Assembly: GCA_028699155.1 (NCBI GenBank)
Contig: JAQVVD010000012.1
Coordinates: 1-40,689, forward strand
Length of the DNA stretch: 40,689 bases
Origin: Candidatus Peribacteraceae bacterium
GTDB taxonomy: Bacteria; Patescibacteriota; Gracilibacteria; Peribacterales; Peribacteraceae
Direction of reading: 5' to 3'
Within the stretch, counting starts at the first letter, position 1. Every line of letters begins with the position of its first letter. The translations under genes were made by a program, and so were the position numbers. Of this stretch, positions 7,701-13,806 are shown one piece after another. A model generated the notes under the pieces. It made no database searches. It was given only the letters and a program-made list of their open reading frames with translations, and had not been told where the DNA came from.

Positions 7701-9095
7701 TCAACTGCCTTCACCCCGAAAGATGACTACAAATAGTGTTCTCCACACAATCCAGAAATCCAGCAAGAATGACCATTCTTCCACATACTGAAGGTCCAGG
7801 CGTACTTCCTCGCGAAATGTGAGGGTACTGCGGCCGGAAACCTGTGCCAATCCGCTGATGCCGGGTTTGACAGCAAACACCCTCCGTTCGTAGAGGCTGT
7901 ACCTGCTCACTTCCTCCGGCAGATGCGGCCGCGGACCAATGAGCGACATGTGCCCGGCGAGGACATTGAAGAGCTGCGGCAACTCGTCTAAGTCAAACCG
8001 CCGCAGAAAACGCCCGGTGCGCGTGATGCGCGGGTCGTTCTTTATTTTGAAGAGCGGCCCGTCTCTGCGCTCATTCTTGAGGAGGAGGTCTCGCTTTCTC
8101 TCCTCTGCATGCCTGATCATAGACCGGAACTTGATGACCGGAATGGTGCGCTCTGCATGCTCTCCAACCCGGCGCGATACGTAGAAAACAGGACGGCCAT
8201 CTGTGAGGAGAATGAGAAACGAAAGCAGAAGGAGGACGGGGGAAAGAATGATGAGCAGGACGATGCTGGCGACAATGTCGAAGAGCCGTTTCCACACTTT
8301 TCCCCAACCATCGATGCGCGTGGGGCAAAACCGAATCATGGGGAGGAATCCCAGCCGTTCAACCACGAGCTGATGGGGAACATCAGCAAACACGGGTGGA
8401 AGAAATGCATACCCGATATGACGTGAACGGCAGTAATCGATCAGCATGACTGTTTCTTTGCTGGAAGGGTTTGGATCTGTCTGGAGCACGAGATCGGGGC
8501 GGCAACGGGCGGTAAGCTGCTTGAGTGCCTTCATGTCCGGCACATGGCCCACGTATTCATACCGCCTGTCATTCTTGAGCGTATCCTGCGCAACGTGTGA
8601 TGCCGGCTGTTTCCCGACAGAAGCCACCAGATGCACGCCGATTCCGCAACGGAGGAAAAGCCGCTGCAGCAGGAGAACCGCCGCGCGGAGAATCGTAATG
8701 AAGATCATAAGGAACAGGACGGAATGTACCAGGAGCATACGGGAGAAGAAGAGTTCCCTCCGCACCAGAAAGTACCACCCGATGACTCCTACTACCCAGA
8801 GGAGAGCGATCGTCATGACACGGAACACCTCCTGCCACGCGCTCAGCGTCGTCCGCAGGACATAGAGCCCGAAGAAAGCGGCGAGCAGGAGGAGCGAGAG
8901 AATGCTGGGCAGGACAAACGATGTGATGTAAGCGCGCAGCAATGGAAGCGACTGCGCCTCCTCCAGCAATTGCACATTGGGGATCAGGTCTATGCGCGCT
9001 GCACGGAGGTGGTAACTGAGGAGGAGCGCGGCGAAAATAGCCAGCGCATCCAGTGGAATGCGAACTATGCCGAAGAGGGCTTCTGATTTCTTCAT
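7701..9095 (-). CDS. polyprenyl-phosphate sugar-1-phosphate transferase (WbaP/EPS type)
   Basis: 464 aa. N-terminal half has about four membrane helices followed by a nucleotide-binding-like region; the C-terminal third is the bacterial sugar transferase domain starting at KRLFDIVASIVLL, with PVIKFRSM, the DELPQLFNVLAGHMSLIGPRP signature, and KPGISGLAQVSGR. It loads the first sugar phosphate on undecaprenyl phosphate to start polysaccharide or glycoprotein glycan synthesis at the inner face of the membrane. A flippase that may act in the same pathway is at 39313. A TACACT box ends 11 nt before the ATG, suggesting a very short leader. Sugar specificity cannot be read. Confidence 0.93.
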   Translation of the reverse strand: MKKSEALFGIVRIPLDALAIFAALLLSYHLRAARIDLIPNVQLLEEAQSLPLLRAYITSFVLPSILSLLLLAAFFGLYVLRTTLSAWQEVFRVMTIALLWVVGVIGWYFLVRRELFFSRMLLVHSVLFLMIFITILRAAVLLLQRLFLRCGIGVHLVASVGKQPASHVAQDTLKNDRRYEYVGHVPDMKALKQLTARCRPDLVLQTDPNPSSKETVMLIDYCRSRHIGYAFLPPVFADVPHQLVVERLGFLPMIRFCPTRIDGWGKVWKRLFDIVASIVLLIILSPVLLLLSFLILLTDGRPVFYVSRRVGEHAERTIPVIKFRSMIRHAEERKRDLLLKNERRDGPLFKIKNDPRITRTGRFLRRFDLDELPQLFNVLAGHMSLIGPRPHLPEEVSRYSLYERRVFAVKPGISGLAQVSGRSTLTFREEVRLDLQYVEEWSFLLDFWIVWRTLFVVIFRGEGS

Positions 9096-9225
9096 TGCGG
9101 GCTTCCAGTGTACTACGGTTGCAGGCTGTTTGGAGCAAACTTTATGAAGACTCTGCGAAGCTTTGGACTGGGAGAAGTGAGGAACATCATCAAGGAGAAT
9201 AGGGCTGCCTGTCGCTGCGCCGGGG

Positions 9226-9304
9226 CATCCGGCTTGGAGATAATGTAAACGGCGAACATCGCGGCGTAGTCAGCCGCAGCTGACGAAGCCGGATGGAGCC
9301 GCCT
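9226..9304. repeat. 79-bp direct repeat, left copy
   Basis: 78 of 79 bases identical to 10020-10098 (A at the position where the right copy has G). The unit has inverted ends (CATCCGGCTT and AAGCCGGATG), an internal palindrome GTCAGCCGCGGCTGAC in the right copy, and its last 17 nt (TGGAGCCGCCT plus upstream bases) equal the 3' end of tRNA-Thr with CCA. On the minus strand both copies contain ATG followed by codons for MFAVYIISKPD. Confidence 0.9.
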
Positions 9305-9322
9305 TAAGAAAGGACTGTGCTG

Positions 9323-9351
9323 AAAACAGCCCACACCGAGGAAGTGGGCTG
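9323..9351 (-). terminator. intrinsic terminator of the 48-aa gene
   Basis: On the minus strand, CAGCCCAC pairs with GTGGGCTG (9 nt loop) and is followed by TTTTC. It begins 10 nt after the stop codon at 9362. Confidence 0.75.
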
Positions 9352-9361
9352 AGAGGGCTGT

Positions 9362-9508
9362 TCAACGGTTGTACTTGTGGCTACCATTTTCCACGATGGA
9401 CAAAATGGTCCCATCCGCTGCCACATGGTAGTGGTCGGTATGGGTATTCGTCGCACCGGGGAGTGGGATCAGCCACTCACCGCTTCTCCGCTTGACTGGT
9501 TGAGGCAT
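9362..9508 (-). CDS. 48-aa protein with near-perfect Shine-Dalgarno
   Basis: Reads MPQPVKRRSGEWLIPLPG, then an HTDHYHVAADGT centre and a SHKYNR end. Evidence that it is real despite its size: AAAGGAGGTGAT (the full anti-SD complement) 4 nt before ATG 9508-9506, an intrinsic terminator right after the stop, and a compact polar composition with a His-rich core (HTDHYH) that could bind metal. No signal peptide or membrane segment, and no family recognised. It lies inside the interval bounded by the 79-bp repeats and is divergent from the pentapeptide-repeat gene. Confidence 0.7.
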   Translation of the reverse strand: MPQPVKRRSGEWLIPLPGATNTHTDHYHVAADGTILSIVENGSHKYNR

Positions 9509-9511
9509 AAA

Positions 9512-9523
9512 ATCACCTCCTTT
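9512..9523 (-). promoter_or_regulatory. extended ribosome binding site
   Basis: AAAGGAGGTGAT on the minus strand, complementary to the 16S 3' end over about 11 nt, AGGAGG lying 7 nt from ATG. It stands out because most genes in this window have no visible SD. Confidence 0.8.
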
Positions 9524-9560
9524 CTCCTCGGATTACATTTCAAAGAACAGCTCTCAAATC

Positions 9561-9580
9561 CTCAAATCTCGTGATTTGAG
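9561..9580. promoter_or_regulatory. inverted repeat upstream of the pentapeptide gene (possible operator)
   Basis: CTCAAATC (9561-9568) and GATTTGAG (9573-9580) with a TCGT loop; a further direct copy of CTCAAATC at 9553-9560. It sits between the two divergent genes and immediately upstream of the -35 of the plus-strand promoter, a normal place for a dimeric regulator site. Confidence 0.4.
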
Positions 9581-9582
9581 CT

Positions 9583-9610
9583 TTGCAGCCTACGGTGCTC
9601 TTTCTATACT
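9583..9610 (+). promoter_or_regulatory. promoter of the pentapeptide-repeat gene
   Basis: -35 TTGCAG (9583-9588), 16-nt spacer, -10 TATACT (9605-9610). The -10 ends 8 nt before ATG 9619, so the mRNA would be leaderless or nearly so. Confidence 0.5.
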
Positions 9611-9618
9611 TTTCAAAC

Positions 9619-9954
9619 ATGGAATTGATCGATTCGATTATCGGTAAAGACCACATCACAGGAGATTTCTTTCTCCAAGAGAAAGAAATTCTGGATTTCC
9701 CTTGGCGGGGAACAGTATTCGATGAGGCAAAAATTTTGGGTGGCAGTATGATGGGGTCGCTCTTCGAGAACTGTACTTTCACGAACACGACATTCGAAAA
9801 TATCCATCTTGATCATGTTGATTTTGTTCGTTGCCACTTTGAAAGTTTCAAAATCATTAATTGCAGTAAAGATGGAATGGAAATACGCGAGTGTATAGGT
9901 TCCCCGCCGACAATGACCGGGACTAAGATGAATAAGAATAATGGAGCAAACTGA
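9619..9954 (+). CDS. small pentapeptide-repeat-like protein
   Basis: 111 aa from ATG 9619 (an in-frame ATG at 9583 would add 12 residues but precedes the predicted promoter -10). The centre reads in fives: SLFEN CTFTN TTFEN IHLDH VDFVR CHFES FKIIN, with aromatic or aliphatic residues at the middle position, typical of a short right-handed quadrilateral beta-helix. Such proteins mediate protein contacts; some mimic DNA and protect gyrase, but nothing here shows that function. No SD. Codon use is more AT-rich than in flanking genes, and the gene lies in the repeat-bounded insert, suggesting acquisition. Confidence 0.65.
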   Translation: MELIDSIIGKDHITGDFFLQEKEILDFPWRGTVFDEAKILGGSMMGSLFENCTFTNTTFENIHLDHVDFVRCHFESFKIINCSKDGMEIRECIGSPPTMTGTKMNKNNGAN

Positions 9955-10019
9955 CAAATTCCTTGTGTCAACAACAAGAGAGAGCGTTCGATTCCTGGTA
10001 CCAGAAATCGAACGGCTCC

Positions 10020-10098
10020 CATCCGGCTTGGAGATAATGTAAACGGCGAACATCGCGGCGTAGTCAGCCGCGGCTGACGAAGCCGGATGGAGCCGCCT
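10020..10098. repeat. 79-bp direct repeat, right copy overlapping tRNA-Thr 3' end
   Basis: Pairs with 9226-9304 (one mismatch). Its last 11 bases are the encoded CCA and 3' acceptor strand of tRNA-Thr. The arrangement tRNA-repeat-insert-repeat resembles attachment sites of an element integrated at a tRNA 3' end, with 715 bp between the copies, but no integrase is present. Confidence 0.85.
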
Positions 10099-10162
10099 CG
10101 GGGATTTGAACCCCGGACCTACGCATTACAAGTGCGTTGCTCTACCACTGAGCTAAGGCGGC
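10088..10162 (-). tRNA. tRNA-Thr (anticodon UGU), CCA encoded
   Basis: Minus-strand cloverleaf: acceptor GCCGCCT/AGGCGGC, D-arm GCTC/GAGC, anticodon stem ACGCA/TGCGT with loop CTTGTAA (anticodon UGU, reads ACA), T-arm CGGGG/CCCCG with loop TTCAAAT, discriminator T at 10091 and encoded CCA at 10090-10088. Its 3' end is the boundary of the right 79-bp repeat. Confidence 0.96.
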
Positions 10163-10388
10163 ATGGGACATACGTCTACTGGAAGGAACAGATTCTCAAC
10201 CGAGCAGTGACCTTTTTATCACGTCCGCCTGCGGCGGACTAGGCACTTAAGCTAAGGCGGCAAACTCTATAGGGAAAGACCGGAGGGAAATCTGTACCAC
10301 CACTGCCTGCCGGCCGAAGCCTCGCGCGGAGGCTGGGGCTAAGGCGGCTTGCGTATGAAAGATCGAACAGAGGAAGCCTACGAATTCC
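10163..10388. other. spacer with tRNA-Thr 5'-end fragments and GC hairpins
   Basis: No gene seen. The tRNA-Thr 5' sequence (plus-strand AGCTAAGGCGGCA, 10151-10163) recurs at 10250-10262 and, as GCTAAGGCGGC, at 10338-10348, spaced 99 and 88 nt. A hairpin GTCCGCC-TGC-GGCGGAC is at 10223-10239. They look like decayed tRNA copies or repeat scars between tRNA-Thr and rnpB. Confidence 0.6.
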
Positions 10389-10417
10389 TTGCGAGAAAGG
10401 CAATGGAGACAGACAAT
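10389..10417 (+). promoter_or_regulatory. rnpB promoter
   Basis: -35 TTGCGA (10389-10394), 17-nt spacer, -10 GACAAT (10412-10417). Predicted start near 10424 agrees with the 5' side of RNase P helix P1. Confidence 0.55.
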
Positions 10418-10420
10418 ATC

Positions 10421-10796
10421 TTTCCCTGTTCTTTGGGTGACCGCCCTGCCGCAAGGCGGGGAGGAACATCCGGGCACCGCCGGAACGCCATGCGGGTAAC
10501 GCCCGTCGCTGCACCATATATCAGGTAAAGGCGCAGTAGGACCAGTGCCACAGTGACGATGCCCCTTTCGGGGGGAGTGAAACGCCTCGGAAACCGAGGA
10601 CACACGGATTCGTCTGTGTGGTGGCAAACTCATGGTGGTGCAAGGAGGGTTTGGGTAGCCGGAACCTGCGGTGGTTCCGCCGCACCGGTTGCTCCTCCGC
10701 GCTTGAGGTCTCCGCGTAAGCGGGATCCCAGATAGATGGTCACGCCCTGTGAGCAATCACAGGGAACAGAACCCGGAGTACAGAAGAGCAGGGAAC
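10421..10796 (+). ncRNA. rnpB: RNase P RNA (class A-like)
   Basis: Catalytic RNA that matures tRNA 5' ends. Recognised by ordered matches to the E. coli type: GGAGGAACATCCGGGC (CR I, usually GGAGGAAAGTCCGGGC), GGGTAACGCCCG, CCAGTGCCACAGTGACGA, GAGTGAAACGCCTCGG, GGTGGCAAACTC, and near the 3' end AACAGAACCCGG (CR V). The ends form P1: TTCCCTGTTCTT (10422 on) pairs with AAGAGCAGGGAA. Length about 375 nt is normal. The altered CR I triplet (CAT for AGT) is unusual. Boundaries are good to a few bases. Confidence 0.9.
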
Positions 10797-10826
10797 TAAA
10801 AAAACCGCACGAGACAGCTGCATCTC

Positions 10827-12440
10827 CTATGCACGCTTCTTCGTGCTGCGCCGCTGCTTCTTCTTGAGCATCTTTCCCTTCCGCACCACCGGAAAAGAAA
10901 CAATGAACGTACTGCCATCTCCCTCTTTGCTCTCGAAGGAAAGGGATGCTCCCATGCGATCCGCCAGCATCCTGCAGGAATACAGGCCGAGGCCCGCGCC
11001 GTTGGATTCCACGGCGCGCGCATTGGAGGCACGGTAGAGCTTCTGGAAAATGTGCTCCTGTTCCGCATAGGGAATACCAATGCCATGGTCCTCTACAGAA
11101 ACATACATGTGCTGTTTGCTGCGTTTCATGCGGATATGCAGCACGCGGCTCCCATCGGCCTTGGAATACTTCACGGCATTGTGGATGAGGTTCTGGATAA
11201 TGATCCCCGCAAGCAGCCGATCTGTAGGCACAACTGCGGCTTGCGGAAGCAGTTCCACGCTGTGCTGCACGCCTTTCGACTTCATGAGCGGCTGAGTGTT
11301 GCGAATGACATCTTTGACTATGTCATTCATGTCCACATCTTCGTAGACGGGGGTGAATCCCTCCTCACTAATGCGAGAGGCATCCATGAGCTCACCTAAC
11401 ACTGCAGTCATCTTTTTGGTTGCCATGCGCATCTCTACAACGAATGACTTTTGTTCCTTCGTGAGTTTCCCCCCTCCATCCCCGGCCGAAAGCAGTTCCA
11501 GATACCACTGAACCGTAGAGAGCGGCGTGCGGAGGTGGTGCGACGCGACAGTGATGAAATCTGACTTCATATAGTCCAGCTGGCGCTCCATTGTCACATC
11601 CTGGAAGGATACGATCGCGCCCAGGAGCGTGCGCTTCTCCTGGAGCGGCGTGACGGATACTCTTACGGGGAGCATCGTCCCTCCGGAAAGCAGCACATTC
11701 AGATGCACCTCTGGGCTGATGAGCACCTCCTCCCGGTCATGCAGGCACCGCACAACGGGATGTTCTTCTTTCGTTAGCAGCTTCTCGTGCTTCTGCATGG
11801 GGAGCACCGCCGTAATAGGCTTGCCGATGATCGCGCGCTCTTCTGTTTTGAGGAGAGAAGCCGTAGCAGGATTGACCTGCAACACGGTGCCATTTTTATC
11901 TACCACCAGGATTCCTACGCGAATCGTGCGCAGGATCGTGCGGTCCTTGGCGTACTCTTCCCGCAGCTGTTTCGTCCTTTCTTCGATGATTCCCTCGAGA
12001 TTCTCGTACACTTCCTGCAGGCGCCTGGTCAGGCTGGAAATCACTTTATCCAGCTCCTCCGCCTCGTCGTTCGTGCGGATGGTGTGACGGTACTTCCAGT
12101 GCCCCGGGCGTATCTGTTCGACCTTATCGCGCATTTCCATAAACGGCTCTGCAAGTCGGCGTCCGAAGGAAAAGGAGAGGACGACTGCCAGCGCCAGGAA
12201 GACGCCGCCGAAGATGAGCAGTGTTTTCCCCAACTGTGCGCCGTACTGCAACAGCTCGTACACACTGATCCCCAGCACGCCCCTCTGCACCATCGAGATG
12301 ATGAACACATACGACGTCGTCGAAAGGACGACAATGATGATTGTGGAGAGGACGACGGAGTGTAAGACGGCGCGCCACAGGATGGACCCGCGGTTCAGGC
12401 GCTTGAGGAGGGAGCTGGATTTGTCTCTTTTTTGAGCCAT
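10827..12440 (-). CDS. membrane sensor histidine kinase (HAMP-PAS-HisKA-HATPase)
   Basis: 537 aa. Two membrane segments (about 25-50 and 72-92) with only about 20 residues between them, so little external sensing surface; HAMP (about 93-145), coiled coil, PAS (about 168-285), HisKA with SHHLRTPLS (phospho-acceptor His301, where the usual following Glu is His), and HATPase with IIQNLIHNAVKYS, VEDHGIGIP and NGAGLGLY. Basic Lys/Arg-rich C-terminus. It lies just past the major pilin gene and probably pairs with the receiver protein at 21909-22298 that opens the pilus operon, giving control of pilus output; that pairing is inference. Transcribed from its own promoter at 12452-12480, with almost no leader. 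Confidence 0.93.
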   Translation of the reverse strand: MAQKRDKSSSLLKRLNRGSILWRAVLHSVVLSTIIIVVLSTTSYVFIISMVQRGVLGISVYELLQYGAQLGKTLLIFGGVFLALAVVLSFSFGRRLAEPFMEMRDKVEQIRPGHWKYRHTIRTNDEAEELDKVISSLTRRLQEVYENLEGIIEERTKQLREEYAKDRTILRTIRVGILVVDKNGTVLQVNPATASLLKTEERAIIGKPITAVLPMQKHEKLLTKEEHPVVRCLHDREEVLISPEVHLNVLLSGGTMLPVRVSVTPLQEKRTLLGAIVSFQDVTMERQLDYMKSDFITVASHHLRTPLSTVQWYLELLSAGDGGGKLTKEQKSFVVEMRMATKKMTAVLGELMDASRISEEGFTPVYEDVDMNDIVKDVIRNTQPLMKSKGVQHSVELLPQAAVVPTDRLLAGIIIQNLIHNAVKYSKADGSRVLHIRMKRSKQHMYVSVEDHGIGIPYAEQEHIFQKLYRASNARAVESNGAGLGLYSCRMLADRMGASLSFESKEGDGSTFIVSFPVVRKGKMLKKKQRRSTKKRA

Positions 12441-12451
12441 TTCTTCGTATT

Positions 12452-12480
12452 ATTATACAATAAATTGTCTTAATAAACAA
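12452..12480 (-). promoter_or_regulatory. histidine kinase promoter
   Basis: Minus strand -35 TTGTTT (12480-12475), 17-nt spacer, perfect -10 TATAAT (12457-12452). Only 11 nt separate the -10 from ATG 12440, predicting a leader of a few nt at most. The -35 is the T-tract of the upstream pilin terminator. Confidence 0.75.
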
Positions 12481-12502
12481 CACCCCGGACAGGGGTGTTG
12501 TT
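12476..12502 (-). terminator. terminator of the major pilin transcript
   Basis: 11-bp perfect stem AACAACACCCC/GGGGTGTTGTT with a 5-nt loop, followed on the minus strand by TATT after the TTGTT arm. It ends the pilus transcript 27 nt after the pilin stop codon and overlaps the kinase -35 box. Confidence 0.8.
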
Positions 12503-12528
12503 CGTACTGCCTGCTAGAAGAAGGCACT

Positions 12529-13005
12529 CTACCGCGTAACGCTAATGGACGCTCCCAGCTCTGCGCCGCTGGCGCTCACTGTCACACGATTATTGGTCTG
12601 CAGAATGGAATAGCCTGTCCAATTTGCGTCGTCGCCTTCATTCCCCTGCTGCGGATCGCGGGGAATCGCCGTGATGTACGTGCCGACGAGAGCACTCAGA
12701 TCCACGCCATCAGCTCCTGTGCAGGTCTCCGATGCATATGCACCATCGCAAATCTGCTTTTCTTCCGTTCCGATATTCCCGGGGAGCGCACCATTGTTAT
12801 CAATGGCGTACTGGTACACCGCCTGCAGCACGGCGTTCACGTCGCTGCGGCGCTGTGCGTTGCGCGCCTCACCCAACTGCTTGGTCGGGTTGATGGCCAC
12901 GATCACGATGGAGGCAAGAATGGCAATGATGCCGATCACGAGCAGCAGTTCGATCAGGGTGAACCCGTAGCGATATCTGCTCTTCAGAGAGGAAAACATT
13001 TTCAT
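12529..13005 (-). CDS. type IV major pilin-like prepilin
   Basis: 158 aa. Leader of 14 residues ending in G before FTLIELLLVIGIIAILASI, the classical class III signal cleaved by the prepilin peptidase (encoded at 26158), with Glu at position +5 of the mature chain. The hydrophobic helix is followed by a polar globular part with two cysteines and a DPQQG loop. Short size and placement last in the cluster, with its own likely promoter and a strong terminator, fit the major subunit. A hairpin plus T6 lies in its 5' leader. Confidence 0.93.
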   Translation of the reverse strand: MKMFSSLKSRYRYGFTLIELLLVIGIIAILASIVIVAINPTKQLGEARNAQRRSDVNAVLQAVYQYAIDNNGALPGNIGTEEKQICDGAYASETCTGADGVDLSALVGTYITAIPRDPQQGNEGDDANWTGYSILQTNNRVTVSASGAELGASISVTR

Positions 13006-13029
13006 AATTGAAGAGGGGAAGGAAAAAAG

Positions 13030-13063
13030 GGAGAGAACACTCTCGAGATTGTCCCTTATTGTA
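13030..13063 (-). promoter_or_regulatory. possible pilin promoter and leader hairpin
   Basis: Minus strand -10 TACAAT (13063-13058) without a clear -35. About 15 nt downstream, GAGAG/CTCTC (13031-13044) with a TGTT loop is followed by CCCTTTTTT, so it could end readthrough from the minor pilin genes or attenuate pilin mRNA. Confidence 0.35.
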
Positions 13064-13137
13064 CAGCGATGGAGCCCTATGCAGAGCGGATGTCCTTGAC
13101 AGTATGAATTATATGATCAAACGAAAGATACCGGCTG

Positions 13138-13800
13138 CTACCCCTCTACGCCGCACAGGAAGTCTGTAACGGGAACACAGACGCCATTCACGCATGTCTG
13201 CCAAATGTATATTTTTGTTGCCGGATCGCAGAATGGCGCCAGGCAACCGCAGGCATCGCCGATTGGCGTATCATCCGGATAGAGGTTGATGACTGTGTCA
13301 AAGTGGCTGGAATAGACGAGCGGTTGGCTCAGGCGAATCATGCGCCGCATATCCAGGCTGACTGCCACGCTCTGCCGGTCTTCCGCCGTGGATGTGTTAT
13401 CCACGGCGAAGTGCGTGACGCCGACGAGTTCGGAGCTGAGCACGCGACGCGACCGCCCCTGGACCATGATGATTGCACCGCTGCTGCGCGCAATGATCGT
13501 GGGATTTGTCGCCCCGGAATCCGTCTGCAGCGCGAGAATGAATCCCGTTCCCCCCAGAGGAGGATCAATGATGCGCTCCGCCGACTGCACGGTACGGATA
13601 ATCTCCTGCAGCACCTGCGCCCCGTTCTGTTCGACGAGTGCGATTGCATCCTGCCGTTGCCTGCTCTCCGTCACGCTGAAGAGGAACGGAATGAGGGCAG
13701 AAGCCATGATCCCCATGATTGCTATGAAGAGGAGAAGCTCTACCAGCGTGACTCCCGCCCGATCATGCATGTGCCGATGATGGAGAGTATCGCGTGCCAT
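13138..13800 (-). CDS. minor prepilin, PulJ/PilW-like
   Basis: 220 aa. Leader of 16 residues ending RAG before VTLVELLLFIAIMGIMASALIP with Glu at +5. The globular part has long beta-strand-like stretches (VGVTHFAVDN, QSVAVSLDMRR) and a cysteine-rich end (CGCLAPFC, TCVNGVC, FLCG) with six cysteines. GspJ-type minor pilins cap the pilus or pseudopilus tip. The gene lies 6 nt after the adhesin-like prepilin at 13807. Confidence 0.85.
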   Translation of the reverse strand: MARDTLHHRHMHDRAGVTLVELLLFIAIMGIMASALIPFLFSVTESRQRQDAIALVEQNGAQVLQEIIRTVQSAERIIDPPLGGTGFILALQTDSGATNPTIIARSSGAIIMVQGRSRRVLSSELVGVTHFAVDNTSTAEDRQSVAVSLDMRRMIRLSQPLVYSSHFDTVINLYPDDTPIGDACGCLAPFCDPATKIYIWQTCVNGVCVPVTDFLCGVEG

Positions 13801-13806
13801 GCTGTA

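Noticed and set aside
9226-10098. Possible CRISPR array from the repeated 79-bp unit
   Set aside because: Only two copies 794 bp apart, no spacer-sized intervals and no cas genes. No CRISPR array is present in the window.
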